A stretch of 64,000 nt of DNA from JBIQKZ01 sp044464765. Its GTDB lineage: Bacteria > Pseudomonadota > Gammaproteobacteria > Burkholderiales > Burkholderiaceae_B. This document shows positions 7,201 to 17,816 of this stretch, one piece after another. The DNA lies in contig JBIQKZ010000004.1 of the NCBI GenBank assembly GCA_044464765.1, positions 62,001 to 126,000 of the forward strand, read 5' to 3'. Each line of letters begins with the position of its first letter. The first letter of the stretch is position 1. Below the pieces are notes generated by a model. That model was given only the letters and a program-made list of their open reading frames with translations. It made no database searches and was not told the DNA's origin. The position numbers and the translations under genes were made by a program.

Positions 7201-7991
7201 ACGATATCCTGGAAAAGATTCTCGCGACCAAGAAAACCGAAGTCGCCACAGCGCGGCAAATGCGCAGCGAAGCCGATGTCCTGCGCGAAGCCAAAAGCCG
7301 CAAGGATGTACGCGGCTTTGGCCGCGCCATTGAAGAGAAGATCGCGCAAGGCAAGGCCGGTGTCATAGCTGAAATCAAAAAAGCCTCACCCTCCAAAGGC
7401 GTCATCCGCGAGAACTTCAACCCGGCCGAAATCGCCAGCTCGTATGCCGCCCACGGCGCTGCCTGCCTATCGGTGCTTACCGACGTGCAGTATTTCCAGG
7501 GCTCCTACGACTATCTGCGCCAGGCGCGCGCCGCCTGCTCGTTGCCCGTGCTGCGCAAAGACTTCATGATCGACCCCTACCAGGTCGCACACGCACGCGC
7601 ATTAGGCGCCGACTGCATCTTGCTGATTGTCGCGGCCCTTGGGCTGGCACAGCTGCAAGAGCTGGAAAGCCTGGCCATGGAGCTCGATATGGATGTTCTG
7701 GTTGAAGTGCACGACCCCAGCGAACTGGACGCCGCGCTACAGCTGAAAACACCGCTTATCGGGGTGAACAACCGCAATCTGCGCACCTTCGAAACCTCGC
7801 TGCAAAACACCATCGACATGCTGCCACTGATCCCCAAAGACAAGCGCGTGATCACGGAAAGCGCCATTTTTACGCGTGAAGACGTCGATCTCATGCGCTC
7901 GCACGACGTTCACGCCTTCCTGGTCGGTGAACGTTTCATGCGGGCCGAGGAACCCGGCGAAGCCTTGCACGAGCTTTTCCATGCCCGCTAG
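7197..7991 (+). CDS. trpC: Indole-3-glycerol-phosphate synthase
   Basis: A monofunctional 264-residue TIM-barrel enzyme that closes the indole ring from carboxyphenylaminodeoxyribulose phosphate. The catalytic and substrate motifs are visible: VIAEIKKASPSKG (lysine and serine), LSVLTDVQYFQGS, VLRKDFMIDPYQ, LVEVHD, IGVNNRNLRTFE, VITESAIFT and FLVGERFM. It overlaps trpD by four bases and the downstream HIT gene by eleven, so the run trpG-trpD-trpC-HIT is probably one transcript. trpF is not fused here and is not in the window. Confidence 0.97.
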   Translation: MNDILEKILATKKTEVATARQMRSEADVLREAKSRKDVRGFGRAIEEKIAQGKAGVIAEIKKASPSKGVIRENFNPAEIASSYAAHGAACLSVLTDVQYFQGSYDYLRQARAACSLPVLRKDFMIDPYQVAHARALGADCILLIVAALGLAQLQELESLAMELDMDVLVEVHDPSELDAALQLKTPLIGVNNRNLRTFETSLQNTIDMLPLIPKDKRVITESAIFTREDVDLMRSHDVHAFLVGERFMRAEEPGEALHELFHAR

Positions 7992-8445
7992 CGACTGCCT
8001 GCTGTGTCGTCCCGGCAATCCGCTTAAAACCCTATGGAGCAACCGCAAGCTTAGGGTGGTGGACGCCGCCGAAGCCGGCTTTCCGGGTTTTACCCGGGTG
8101 ATCTGGAACGAGCACATCGCCGAGATGTCGGACCTGGACGGCGCCGATCGCGACTACCTGATGAATGCGGTCTGGCTGGTGGAAGCCGCGCTACGCAACG
8201 AGCTGATGCCCCAAAAGGTGAACCTGGCCCAATTTGGCAACCAGGTTCCTCATTTGCATTGGCACGTTATACCCCGCTGGCCGCTGGACAGCCGCTTCCC
8301 CCAGGCTTTCTGGGCGCCGCCGGTGGAACGCAGCCCGGAACAGGTGTTGGCCTGGGATGTGTTCCAGGAACAGCTTGAAAACAGGCTGCCCGACTATTGG
8401 CATACCTTGCGCCACGCACTGGATACCTTGCCGCCTAGCGTGTAA
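7981..8445 (+). CDS. HIT family protein (histidine-triad nucleotide hydrolase/transferase)
   Basis: A 154-residue protein with a HIT domain; the triad is HLHWHVIPRW (HxHxH) near residue 92, preceded by QFGNQVPHLH. Two cysteines in the N terminus (SDCLLCRPG) resemble the zinc-type start of some HIT proteins. Members hydrolyse nucleoside phosphoramidates or transfer nucleotides; the substrate here is unknown. The ATG at 7981 overlaps the trpC end by 11 bases; an open frame continues upstream to 7876 but is antisense in character to the family N terminus. It is likely cotranscribed with trpC. Confidence 0.9.
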   Translation: MPASDCLLCRPGNPLKTLWSNRKLRVVDAAEAGFPGFTRVIWNEHIAEMSDLDGADRDYLMNAVWLVEAALRNELMPQKVNLAQFGNQVPHLHWHVIPRWPLDSRFPQAFWAPPVERSPEQVLAWDVFQEQLENRLPDYWHTLRHALDTLPPSV

Positions 8446-8512
8446 TACCCAAAAAGGTTATACGCACGGCGCAGTACGATGCAACCCGCCGCGCGGCGCA
8501 ACCGGACCAACG

Positions 8513-9418
8513 TTAGCGGCAGAACCGCCGTGTTACAGCGGCGCAAAGGTCGGGGCGCTCTACCTGAAGAAAATGCGTTGTGTCTTCCACGAATTCGTAA
8601 TCCAGCCCGAACTCCCGGGCCATTTCACGCCCGGTGAGCGCCGACGGCTGCACATCGGGCACGTCAGGGTCGGCGCAGACCAGTTTCAGCGGGGTTTTTA
8701 AAGACGACAGCGACGACCACACCGTGGTGTCGTTGTTGGACGCGAAAATCTTGGCCTCGTAGGCAGGCGGACACGACAGGCTCCAGCGCCCTGCTTCGGG
8801 GTGGGGACTCTGGCGCAGCGTGGCGGCCGCCATGTCGTCGATGGCGGCCGACTGCCAGCGCCCAAAGGCACGGGCGCGCCGGAACTGATCAGCCAGCTCT
8901 TTAGGAGAATCGAAGTGCGCCCGACGCGTGGCGACCCGGTTGGACAGCGCCATCATTTCGTCGACATGCGCCTGCTGCAAAGGATGGCCGTCGGGCGGAA
9001 TAACGGGGGGATCAAAAAGCAGCAAGCCTTGCAGGCCCGACGTGAATCGGCGGGCATGGCGCAAGGCCACGATGGCGGATAAGGAATGAAATACCCCATA
9101 CGTGGTACGCCGCCCCAGCGCCTCATCCACCGCACGCAACACCTGGTCGAAATCTTCTTCAAACTGGGCCCAATGGTGGTGATCGAGTTCGCCGCAATCG
9201 CTGGCCCCATGGCCTCGAACATCAACAAGCACCAACTGATAGTCGTTCGCCAGAAGCGACCAATAGGCGGCATAGCCACGTGTCGCCAATCCATTTCCGT
9301 GGCCCATGATCAGGCGTGGTCCGTCTGCCGCCCCCAGTACCTGGGCACGTAGACAAACGCCGTCCTGCGCGTTGATTTCAATCGTTCTATTCGACAATTC
9401 CGCTTCTCCTGCACACAT
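8513..9418 (-). CDS. Alpha/beta hydrolase fold protein
   Basis: A 301-residue hydrolase of unknown substrate. The fold is indicated by MGHGNGLATRGYAAYW (oxyanion region), DVRGHGASD, the segment VFHSLSAIVAL at the nucleophile elbow, CADPDVPDV (acid) and DTTHFLQVERPD (histidine). The elbow is unusual: the common GxSxG is FHSLS, so the serine is kept but both glycines are replaced. I start at the ATG at 9418; a TTG at 9397 has a better Shine-Dalgarno (AGGAG eight bases upstream) and would drop seven residues. It converges with the HIT gene across 67 bases in which I see no clear terminator. Confidence 0.8.
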   Translation of the reverse strand: MCAGEAELSNRTIEINAQDGVCLRAQVLGAADGPRLIMGHGNGLATRGYAAYWSLLANDYQLVLVDVRGHGASDCGELDHHHWAQFEEDFDQVLRAVDEALGRRTTYGVFHSLSAIVALRHARRFTSGLQGLLLFDPPVIPPDGHPLQQAHVDEMMALSNRVATRRAHFDSPKELADQFRRARAFGRWQSAAIDDMAAATLRQSPHPEAGRWSLSCPPAYEAKIFASNNDTTVWSSLSSLKTPLKLVCADPDVPDVQPSALTGREMAREFGLDYEFVEDTTHFLQVERPDLCAAVTRRFCR

Positions 9419-9723
9419 GCTCGTTGCTGCTGTGCAACATAGTACTATCCCTAGATTCGGTTTGCGACTATAATTTTGGCACTGCATTTCCAATGCGTCG
9501 ACATTTTCATACAGCATAACGCTGTGTTCTAGCAGTTGCCTGACATTTATCAGCACCCATGTCGAACGCCATCGCTCCCTGACCCCCGAGCCTTATCCGT
9601 TGCGTAACTCTTACGCTGCACCGTAGGTTGATTGGTCGGCACGATGCTCCAACCAACCAGCGTCCGGGTCTATCTATTCCACCCACGCCAGTGCATGCCG
9701 TTTTTACCCGGCAAAGGATCACT
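9419..9723. other. Divergent intergenic region between the hydrolase and rhlE
   Basis: About 305 bases without a convincing gene. A TATAAT hexamer on the plus strand at 9469-9474 is a possible -10 for rhlE, without a good -35; if real it would give rhlE a leader of more than 200 bases. The minus strand has TATAGT at nearly the same place with TTGGAA 15 bases upstream, a candidate for the hydrolase. Long leaders are common for DEAD-box helicase genes because they are cold regulated or autoregulated, but nothing here proves it. Confidence 0.45.
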
Positions 9724-11466
<1,743 letters not shown>

Positions 11467-11505
11467 TGGCTGGCCGGCCAAAGCCGCTTATTCCTAGCCC
11501 GCGGC

Positions 11506-12414
11506 TCAGGCCGATTCCGCAGGCCGGGAATCGGCCGCCACAGCTTCCAGTATCCGGGCCAATTTGCGCGTGCCCGGGCCGGCCTGATCGGGGCAGGCAA
11601 ACATCAGGAACAAAGGCAGGCGACGGACCCTCCCGGTCGTGATCGGCAAGGGCCATAAAGCGCCTTCCTGAAGCTGTTTCTGAACCACATGTTCCGGCAA
11701 CCAGGCATAGCCAAGCCCAGCTTCAATCATGGCGACCGAGGTCGCTATGCCGGTAACTGTCCAGCGCTGATCGGCCCCGAGCCAGCCATCGTCGCGTGGT
11801 TGACTGGAGCCGGAATCGCGAATGACCACCTGTAAATGACGTTTTAAATCGTCAGGCGTGAGTTCGCGCCGCAAGGCATGCAGGGGGTGAGACGGACTTG
11901 CCACCGCGACCAGCCTGACATCCAACAGCAAATCACCCAGAAAGCCCGAAGGCACACGCGTCCCGATGACGATATCAGCCGTCTGCTCCAGCAGTGCATC
12001 ATCGGCGCCCGACAAGACCACCTCGTTCAGTTGCAGCCGGGTTGGCCCCGCCCAGGCCGTGAACTGTCCCATGGCCTGCAGCAGCAAATGCGTTGGAAAG
12101 GCCACGTCGACGGTCAGGCGGACCTCGGCCTCCATCCCCTGTTGCAAGGTCTTGGCCCGTTGCTCGAGTCGTTTGGCCTCGTCGAGCAGATCGTCCGCCT
12201 CGGCCAACAGCGCCTTGCCATGTTCCGTCAATTGCGCCTTGCGGCCTTCAATCACCAAAAGATCCAGGCCTAGCTGTTCTTGCAAACGCGCAATCATGTA
12301 GCTGATGGACGATTGGCTGCGGTGCAGCGCCTTGGCCGCCTGAGCATAGCCGCCGTACTCAACAATGGCCTGCAAGACGCGCCATTGTTCCAAAGTGGTT
12401 CTGGGCACAGTCAT
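11506..12414 (-). CDS. LysR-family transcriptional regulator
   Basis: A 302-residue LTTR. The N-terminal winged helix-turn-helix is clear (TLEQWRVLQAIVEYGGY, then KALHRSQSSISYMIARLQEQLG near residues 27-49), followed by a linker helix rich in Glu, Leu and Lys, and the periplasmic-binding-like effector domain from about residue 95 to the end. It is divergent from the pirin gene with 105 bases between, which suggests it controls that gene and possibly the following wrbA. The effector cannot be told from sequence; a quinone or other electrophile would suit the targets. Confidence 0.9.
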   Translation of the reverse strand: MTVPRTTLEQWRVLQAIVEYGGYAQAAKALHRSQSSISYMIARLQEQLGLDLLVIEGRKAQLTEHGKALLAEADDLLDEAKRLEQRAKTLQQGMEAEVRLTVDVAFPTHLLLQAMGQFTAWAGPTRLQLNEVVLSGADDALLEQTADIVIGTRVPSGFLGDLLLDVRLVAVASPSHPLHALRRELTPDDLKRHLQVVIRDSGSSQPRDDGWLGADQRWTVTGIATSVAMIEAGLGYAWLPEHVVQKQLQEGALWPLPITTGRVRRLPLFLMFACPDQAGPGTRKLARILEAVAADSRPAESA

Positions 12415-12423
12415 AAATATCTA

Positions 12424-12450
12424 ATTATTTGATCAAATTGATTAAATAAT
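12424..12450. promoter_or_regulatory. AT-rich palindrome, likely LysR operator
   Basis: A 27-base near-perfect palindrome with outer arms ATTATTT and AAATAAT and inner GATC/GATT lies just upstream of the LysR start and about 70 bases before pirin. It contains T-N11-A spacing typical of LTTR sites. Its AT content stands out against the surrounding DNA. Confidence 0.55.
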
Positions 12451-12519
12451 AGCGCTTTTTTATTTGATTTTCAGAACTTAAAATAACTCTATCGAAATTC
12501 AACTTATCGGAGGCATCCC

Positions 12520-13218
12520 ATGATCGAACTACGCAAAGCTGCTGATCGCGGCCATGCCCACCACGGATGGCTGAACAGCCATCACACGTTTTCATTTGCA
12601 GAATACTTCGACGCCGACCAAATGGGCTGGAGCGCACTGCGCGTGATCAACGACGATACCGTGCAGCCCGGCGAAGGGTTTGGCGCCCACGGCCACCGCG
12701 ACATGGAAATTATTTCTTATGTCTTGGCCGGTGAACTGGCCCACAAGGACTCCATGGGCTCGGGTTCAGTCATCCGGCCCGGCGACATCCAGATCATGAG
12801 CGCGGGAACCGGCGTGCGCCACAGCGAATTCAACGCCTCGCAAACCGACCTTGTCAACTTCCTGCAGATCTGGATTGTGCCTAAGTTCACGGGTGTCAAA
12901 CCCAACTATCAGGAGAAGTTCTTCGATGAAGCCGGCAAGCGCGGCAAGTTGCGCCTGGTGGTATCACCCGACGGACGTGATGGCTCGCTGACCATTGTTC
13001 AAGACGCCTCGATGTACGCCGCATTACTGGATGGCGCTGAACAAATCGTCCACACGGTGGCCGCCGGCCGTCACGCCTACGTCCACGTAGCACGTGGCCA
13101 GTTGCAACTAAACGGCCAATCGATGCAAGCGGGCGACGGCGCCAAGATCGCCGGGGCGACCGATCTGAAGATTACTGACGGACAGGATGCCGAGTTCCTG
13201 CTGTTTGACCTTCCCTGA
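12520..13218 (+). CDS. Pirin family protein (bicupin, quercetinase-like)
   Basis: A 232-residue pirin. The N-terminal cupin has the metal ligands in GFGAHGHRDMEIISYVL (His-x-His ... Glu) and HSEFNAS; before it are RGHAHHGWLNSHHTFSFAEYFD and SALRVINDD, which are near invariant in the YhhW/YhaK group. The C-terminal cupin is degenerate, as usual. Proteins of this group dioxygenate quercetin in vitro; physiological roles are uncertain and include redox sensing. A good Shine-Dalgarno (CGGAGG) precedes the ATG. It is followed by wrbA, another gene commonly induced by quinone stress, and shares the divergent control region with the LysR gene. Confidence 0.92.
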   Translation: MIELRKAADRGHAHHGWLNSHHTFSFAEYFDADQMGWSALRVINDDTVQPGEGFGAHGHRDMEIISYVLAGELAHKDSMGSGSVIRPGDIQIMSAGTGVRHSEFNASQTDLVNFLQIWIVPKFTGVKPNYQEKFFDEAGKRGKLRLVVSPDGRDGSLTIVQDASMYAALLDGAEQIVHTVAAGRHAYVHVARGQLQLNGQSMQAGDGAKIAGATDLKITDGQDAEFLLFDLP

Positions 13219-13316
13219 TCCCGCTTGCACAGGCAATACGCAAACCCATCCCCGCAACGGGGTGGAAATCACCCACACGAAAAACTTTTTTTGAAAATCA
13301 ACCTACAGGAAACCAC

Positions 13317-13958
13317 ATGTCTAAAGTACTTGTCCTTTATTACTCCACTTATGGCCATATCGAAACCATGGCCAACGCCGTCGCCGAAGGCGCCCGCTCG
13401 GTGCCCGGCGTGGAAGTCTCCGTCAAGCGTGTGCCCGAACTGGTGCCCGACGATGTCGCCAAGGCAGGCCATTACAAGCTGGACCAGGCCGCGCCGGTCG
13501 CGACCCCTGCCGAACTGGCCGACTATGATGCGATCATCTTCGGCACCCCCACGCGCTTTGGCAATATGGCCGCCCAAATGAGGAACTTCCTGGATCAAAC
13601 CGGCGGCCTCTGGGCACAAGGCAAACTGATCGGCAAGGTCGGCAGCGTATTCGTTTCGTCCGCCACCCAGCACGGCGGCCAGGAAAGCACCCTCTTGTCC
13701 TTCCACACCACGCTCCTGCATCACGGCATGGCAGTGGTTGGCCTGCCCTACTCGTTTGCGGGCCAGACAGACAACAGCCAGGTGACCGGCGGCAGCCCTT
13801 ACGGCGCCACAACCATCGCCAATGGCGACGGTTCCAGGCAGCCAAGCGAAAACGAACTGGACGGCGCCCGCTTCCAGGGTCGTCATGTGGCAGAAATCGC
13901 CTCGGCGCTGGTGGCCGGCAAACGCCAGGCGGTGGAAGAAGAAGCCGCTGTCAACTAA
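13317..13958 (+). CDS. wrbA: NAD(P)H:quinone oxidoreductase WrbA
   Basis: A 213-residue flavodoxin-like protein that reduces quinones by two electrons and so prevents semiquinone formation. The FMN phosphate loop is LYYSTYGHIETMA near residues 8-20; family segments PTRFGNMAAQMRNFLDQTGGLW, SSATQHGGQEST and GGSPYGATTIA follow. Length and motifs match the WrbA family rather than ordinary flavodoxin. It has its own Shine-Dalgarno (ACAGGA) and follows pirin by 98 bases, which include a C-rich/G-rich weak hairpin and a T-run that may partly terminate the pirin message. Confidence 0.96.
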   Translation: MSKVLVLYYSTYGHIETMANAVAEGARSVPGVEVSVKRVPELVPDDVAKAGHYKLDQAAPVATPAELADYDAIIFGTPTRFGNMAAQMRNFLDQTGGLWAQGKLIGKVGSVFVSSATQHGGQESTLLSFHTTLLHHGMAVVGLPYSFAGQTDNSQVTGGSPYGATTIANGDGSRQPSENELDGARFQGRHVAEIASALVAGKRQAVEEEAAVN

Positions 13959-13985
13959 AGCCATTCCCGACGGCATCCGCCAACA

Positions 13986-14026
13986 CCCCCGGGCGCCCGA
14001 GATCCCTCCGGCGCCCGGGGGTTTTT
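13986..14026 (+). terminator. Strong rho-independent terminator after wrbA
   Basis: CCCCCGGGCGCC (13986-13997) pairs perfectly with GGCGCCCGGGGG (14010-14021) across a 12-base loop, followed by TTTTT. Confidence 0.95.
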
Positions 14027-14041
14027 CACTATACTTGCGCC

Positions 14042-14296
14042 ATGTCATCTCCATTCACACAGCGCGCATCGCGATACGCTGCAACGGCCTGGAAAAACTT
14101 ACGGCAACTTGCGCGAAAACCCCTGTTTCTGGCCTGCGTCCTGACCATTCCCTTGTGGATTGCCTTGGGCAATATTGTTGTGGCGGCATGTGTCGCGTTG
14201 CTGGGCGCATTTTTACTGTCAATGATCGACGCGCTGTTCGTTCTACACAAAGCCCAGTCTAGCCAAGACGACGACGCGCGACGCCCGGATCAATAA
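14042..14296 (+). CDS. Small membrane protein of unknown function
   Basis: An 84-residue protein with a basic N terminus, one or two hydrophobic helices (about residues 27-66: LFLACVLTIPLWIALGN and VVAACVALLGAFLLSMIDALF) and a charged tail (DDDARRPD). I do not recognise the family. TATACT lies 13 bases upstream of the ATG, directly behind the wrbA terminator, so the message would have a very short leader; no good Shine-Dalgarno is visible. It precedes the methyltransferase gene by 24 bases and is probably cotranscribed with it. Confidence 0.6.
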   Translation: MSSPFTQRASRYAATAWKNLRQLARKPLFLACVLTIPLWIALGNIVVAACVALLGAFLLSMIDALFVLHKAQSSQDDDARRPDQ

Positions 14297-14320
14297 TGCA
14301 TTTTCAGGAAATACACCCGT

Positions 14321-15646
14321 ATGCTGTTCGATGAACCGCCACAGCTCCCCAAAGGCCTGCCCGCCCTGGATTCCGCCGGTGCGGCACACCTGTCCGCGGT
14401 GCAGGCGCACCTGGTTGACCAAGTACGTGCATACCCACACGCGCTCATGCCTTTCGACGAATGGATGGATCGGGCGCTTTACGCCCCCGGTCTGGGCTAT
14501 TACACCGCCGGCAGCGCCAAGTTTGGCGGGGCCGCGCTACAGGGTGATTTCACCACTGCGCCCGAACTGACTCCTCTGTTCGGCCAAACCCTGGCGCAGC
14601 AGATCGCCCAGGTGTTGCAGGCCTGTGGAACCGTCAATGTGCTGGAGTTTGGCGCCGGCTCGGGAGCCTTGGCCGCCAGCGTGATTCCCGCCTTGCGCGC
14701 GCTGGGCCTGGAACCCGCCTACTTCATTCTGGAAGTTTCGCCCGACCTGCGCGAGCGCCAGCAGGCGCGCCTGGCGGCGCTGAGCGCCGAGGTCACCTGG
14801 CTGGAGACCTTGCCCACCGACTTTATGGGTTGCGTGGTGGCCAACGAAGTGCTGGATGCCATGCCGGCCAAACTGTTTCGATGGGGGGAACCTATTAGCG
14901 ACAGCGCAGGCCGCGCCAAAGACGCCATAGCGCCCACCCCCACTAACATCCATACCGATCCGCATGATGGCAGCACGGCTCCCATACTGCACGAAATCCA
15001 TGTCGGGCTGGACGCAGCGGCAACCAGCAACCCTGACCAAAGCAACAGCCTAACGGCCGAAGGCGAACCCGCACTTCCATTTCGCTTCGTCGGGCGTCCC
15101 GCCGATCCCGGACTGGTTGATGCCGTAGCGCCGCGCCTGCCCCCCTATCCAGGCTATCAGTCTGAAATCAATCTGCGCGCCGAAGCATGGGTACGCCAGA
15201 TGGGCGCCTGGCTGACCAAAGGCGTTGCGCTCCTGATCGACTACGGCTTTCCACAGCGCGAGTACTATCATCCCCAGCGTGCCGAAGGCACCTTGATGTG
15301 CCATTTCCGCCACCACGCCCACAGCCAGCCCCTGATCTACCCCGGTTTGCAAGATATCACCACCCACGTCGACTTCACCGCCATGGCCGATGCGGCGCTG
15401 GACGGCGGTCTGGACGTGTTGGGCTATACATCGCAGGCCCGCTTCCTGACCAATGCAGGATTAATCCAGATACTTGCGCAACTGGATCAGGAGCAATCGC
15501 TGGCTCATGCCCAGGCGATGGCATCCGTGCAAAAGCTGGTCTCTGAAGCTGAAATGGGCGAGCTATTCAAGGTGCTGGCGGTAGGACGCGGCATCGACCA
15601 CCCCCTGATCGGCTTTGCCACCGGCGATAGGCGCGGGCGGCTTTAG
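14321..15646 (+). CDS. SAM-dependent methyltransferase, MidA/NDUFAF7 (DUF185) family
   Basis: A 441-residue member of the MidA family. Family marks are MPFDEWMDRALYAPGLGYYTAG, GDFTTAPELTPLFGQTLA, the SAM-binding VLEFGAGSGALAASV, YFILEVSPDLRERQ, VVANEVLDAMPAKLF, LIDYGFPQREYYHPQR and GTLMCHFRHHAH with DITTHVDFTAMA. The mitochondrial homologue methylates an arginine of complex I subunit NDUFS2; the bacterial target is not certain. Between VLDAMPAKLF and the C-terminal half there is a long variable insert (about residues 190-255), which is low in conservation and may be loop. The gene is followed by the EamA transporter. Confidence 0.92.
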   Translation: MLFDEPPQLPKGLPALDSAGAAHLSAVQAHLVDQVRAYPHALMPFDEWMDRALYAPGLGYYTAGSAKFGGAALQGDFTTAPELTPLFGQTLAQQIAQVLQACGTVNVLEFGAGSGALAASVIPALRALGLEPAYFILEVSPDLRERQQARLAALSAEVTWLETLPTDFMGCVVANEVLDAMPAKLFRWGEPISDSAGRAKDAIAPTPTNIHTDPHDGSTAPILHEIHVGLDAAATSNPDQSNSLTAEGEPALPFRFVGRPADPGLVDAVAPRLPPYPGYQSEINLRAEAWVRQMGAWLTKGVALLIDYGFPQREYYHPQRAEGTLMCHFRHHAHSQPLIYPGLQDITTHVDFTAMADAALDGGLDVLGYTSQARFLTNAGLIQILAQLDQEQSLAHAQAMASVQKLVSEAEMGELFKVLAVGRGIDHPLIGFATGDRRGRL

Positions 15647-15719
15647 CACCCCGGACACCCTCAGGTTGCCGGGCGTCTTTCCACTATCATATGCACGACG
15701 CTTAAAACCAGGAGACACC

Positions 15720-16643
15720 ATGTCCGTTCGCCAGGCGATCGACGTCAAGGCTTTCTTGATCATGGCCGGTTTGTGCATGATCTGGGCCTTTCAGCAAATC
15801 GCCATCAAGGCCGTCGCCTTCGATATCGCCCCCATTTTTCAAATTGCCTTGCGCTCCGGCATTGCGGCCGTTCTGGTCGGCATCTTGATGCTGTGGCGCC
15901 GTGAGCCCCTGAACCTTAAAGACGGCACGTGGCGGCCCGGCCTGCTGGTGGGGCTACTGTTCACTTTGGAGTTTTTATTCCTGGGCGAAAGCCTGCGCTA
16001 CACCAACGCATCGCACGTTGCCGTGTTTCTGTACACCGCGCCTTTCTTTGCCGCGATCGGGCTGCATTGGAAGCTGCCGGAAGAACGTCTTTCCGCACTT
16101 CAATGGGGCGGCATTGCCGTCGCCTTCCTGGGCATTGTCATTGCGTTTTTCGGCCCCGAAAACCAGCATAGCGAACATTCTCCCAATGTTCTCCTGGGCG
16201 ACTTCCTGGCCTTGGTCGCGGGGGCAGCCTGGGGCGCCACAACCGTCGTCGTACGCTGCACCGGGTTATCCAATACGTCGCCCTCCAAAACCTTGCTATA
16301 CCAACTGATCGGCGCCTTTGTCCTGCTGATCGGCGCAACACTTGTTTCCGGGCAAACTCAGTTCAACCCCACGACACCGGCCATTGCCAGCGTGGTTTTC
16401 CAAGGGGTTGTTGTGTCCTTCGCCAGCTTCCTGGCCTGGTTCTGGCTGCTGCGCAACTACCTCGCATCCCGGCTTGGCGTGTTCTCGTTCATGACCCCAC
16501 TGTTCGGCATTACCTTTGGCGTATGGTTACTCGATGAGCCGCTGAACCCCAGCTTCATCGCCGGCGCCCTCTGCGTGGTGATCGGCATTATCCTGGTCAG
16601 CGGCAATGTCTGGCTGAAGCAGTGGCTGCGAAGGACAAGATAG
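15720..16643 (+). CDS. EamA/DMT-family transporter
   Basis: A 307-residue inner-membrane protein with about ten predicted transmembrane segments in two EamA repeats. Examples are FLIMAGLCMIWAFQQIAIK at the start of repeat one and GDFLALVAGAAWGATTVVV at the start of repeat two, followed by FMTPLFGITFGVWLLDEP. Such carriers export small metabolites or amino acids; the substrate is unknown. I start at the ATG at 15720, which has AGGAG seven bases upstream; the longer frame from 15615 overlaps the methyltransferase and lacks family similarity. Confidence 0.9.
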   Translation: MSVRQAIDVKAFLIMAGLCMIWAFQQIAIKAVAFDIAPIFQIALRSGIAAVLVGILMLWRREPLNLKDGTWRPGLLVGLLFTLEFLFLGESLRYTNASHVAVFLYTAPFFAAIGLHWKLPEERLSALQWGGIAVAFLGIVIAFFGPENQHSEHSPNVLLGDFLALVAGAAWGATTVVVRCTGLSNTSPSKTLLYQLIGAFVLLIGATLVSGQTQFNPTTPAIASVVFQGVVVSFASFLAWFWLLRNYLASRLGVFSFMTPLFGITFGVWLLDEPLNPSFIAGALCVVIGIILVSGNVWLKQWLRRTR

Positions 16644-16724
16644 ATGCGGCTTGCCTCACCGCATCAGCAACACTAAGCGGGCAGCCGCGCGCGCCGGCCA
16701 GCCCAAGCCAAAAAGAACACCCGC

Positions 16725-17816
16725 CTACCCGACCAGCGCGGCTAGCCTTGCCTGTCGCAACGCGGCCTTGATCTTTTCCGGCTCCCCGCCGACGGCCTTG
16801 GCCACGGCGCCGGCATCGATACCACGCACGGCCTGGAGCCATTGGTCCCAGGCCTGAATATCCACGGGAACGACACAGCCCGCTGCATGAATCAAATCCA
16901 GAAAGCGGTCTGGCTTGCGCAAGGCATCGCATTCTTCAATCAGGTTCAGCACCAGCGGCGGGGCAAAGGCAGGCGCCATTGCCGTCAACTGGCGACACAC
17001 CACCGGCAGCAACCTGGCGCAGGCAATGCAATCGCTGGGCGCGCGCAGATGCTTGCCGATCTGTTCGGGCGACGGCGAAACATGGCACAGCAAGGCGAAT
17101 CGGGAGGCCAGAGGCAATGACCGGCGAAACGCACATGCCAGCGCTTCACCAATCGCCGCATTGAACACCAGGCCGGGCGCCACACGCGCCAGCGCGCCTG
17201 TATCTTCCAACACCTGGAACATCCGGCCGGGCTGGCTACCCGCCAGACCCTTGGCCAGCTCACGCCAGACACGCTCAGGCACCAAGGCATCCACTTCGCC
17301 CTCGCTGACCAGGCGGCGCGCCAGCTCCATGGTTTCAGGCGCAATCGAAAAATCGGAGAACCGGGCGGCAAAACGCGCCAGCCTGAGCAGGCGCACAGGA
17401 TCCTCGGTAAAGGCATCACCCACATGCCGCAATACTCGTGCGCGAATATCAGCCTGGCCATCCAAGGGGTCGATCAGGCGGCCATCCAGCGCCTGGGCAA
17501 TGGCGTTGACGGTCAAGTCGCGACGCCCAAGGTCTTGCTCCAACGTAACGTCGGTGCCGGTATAGAACGTAAAACCCTTATAGCCGCGACCGGATTTTCG
17601 TTCGGTGCGAGCAAGGGCATATTCTTCTTTAGTAACGGGATGCAAAAAAACAGGGAAATCACCGCCCACGGGGATGAAACCGCGTTTGGCCATGGCTTCG
17701 GGCGTGGCGCCCACCACGACCCAGTCGCGATCGCCTGCCGGCAGCTCCAGCAGCTCGTCGCGCACCGCGCCGCCTACAATGTAGACGTCCAACCCACGAA
17801 CAACGGGATCCGCCAT
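16725..17816 (-). CDS. cca: CCA-adding enzyme (tRNA nucleotidyltransferase), class II
   Basis: A 363-residue enzyme that adds or repairs the 3' CCA of tRNAs. The nucleotidyltransferase head is VYIVGGAVRDELLELPAGDRDWVVVG near residue 10 (GGxVRD and the DxD aspartates as DRDW), then RTERKSGRGYKGF, LEQDLGRRDLTVNAIA and VGDAFTEDPVRLLRLARFAARF. The C-terminal part keeps the RNA-binding helices; I see no intact HD motif, and at 363 residues it lacks the full HD domain of the E. coli enzyme. The ATG at 17816 overlaps the slt stop (TGATG), so it is translationally coupled to slt. Confidence 0.95.
   Translation of the reverse strand: MADPVVRGLDVYIVGGAVRDELLELPAGDRDWVVVGATPEAMAKRGFIPVGGDFPVFLHPVTKEEYALARTERKSGRGYKGFTFYTGTDVTLEQDLGRRDLTVNAIAQALDGRLIDPLDGQADIRARVLRHVGDAFTEDPVRLLRLARFAARFSDFSIAPETMELARRLVSEGEVDALVPERVWRELAKGLAGSQPGRMFQVLEDTGALARVAPGLVFNAAIGEALACAFRRSLPLASRFALLCHVSPSPEQIGKHLRAPSDCIACARLLPVVCRQLTAMAPAFAPPLVLNLIEECDALRKPDRFLDLIHAAGCVVPVDIQAWDQWLQAVRGIDAGAVAKAVGGEPEKIKAALRQARLAALVG

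Noticed and set aside
13219..13316. Terminator between pirin and wrbA
   Set aside because: A CCCC/GGGG stem and a T-run are present but about 20 bases apart, so it does not form an intrinsic terminator as written.
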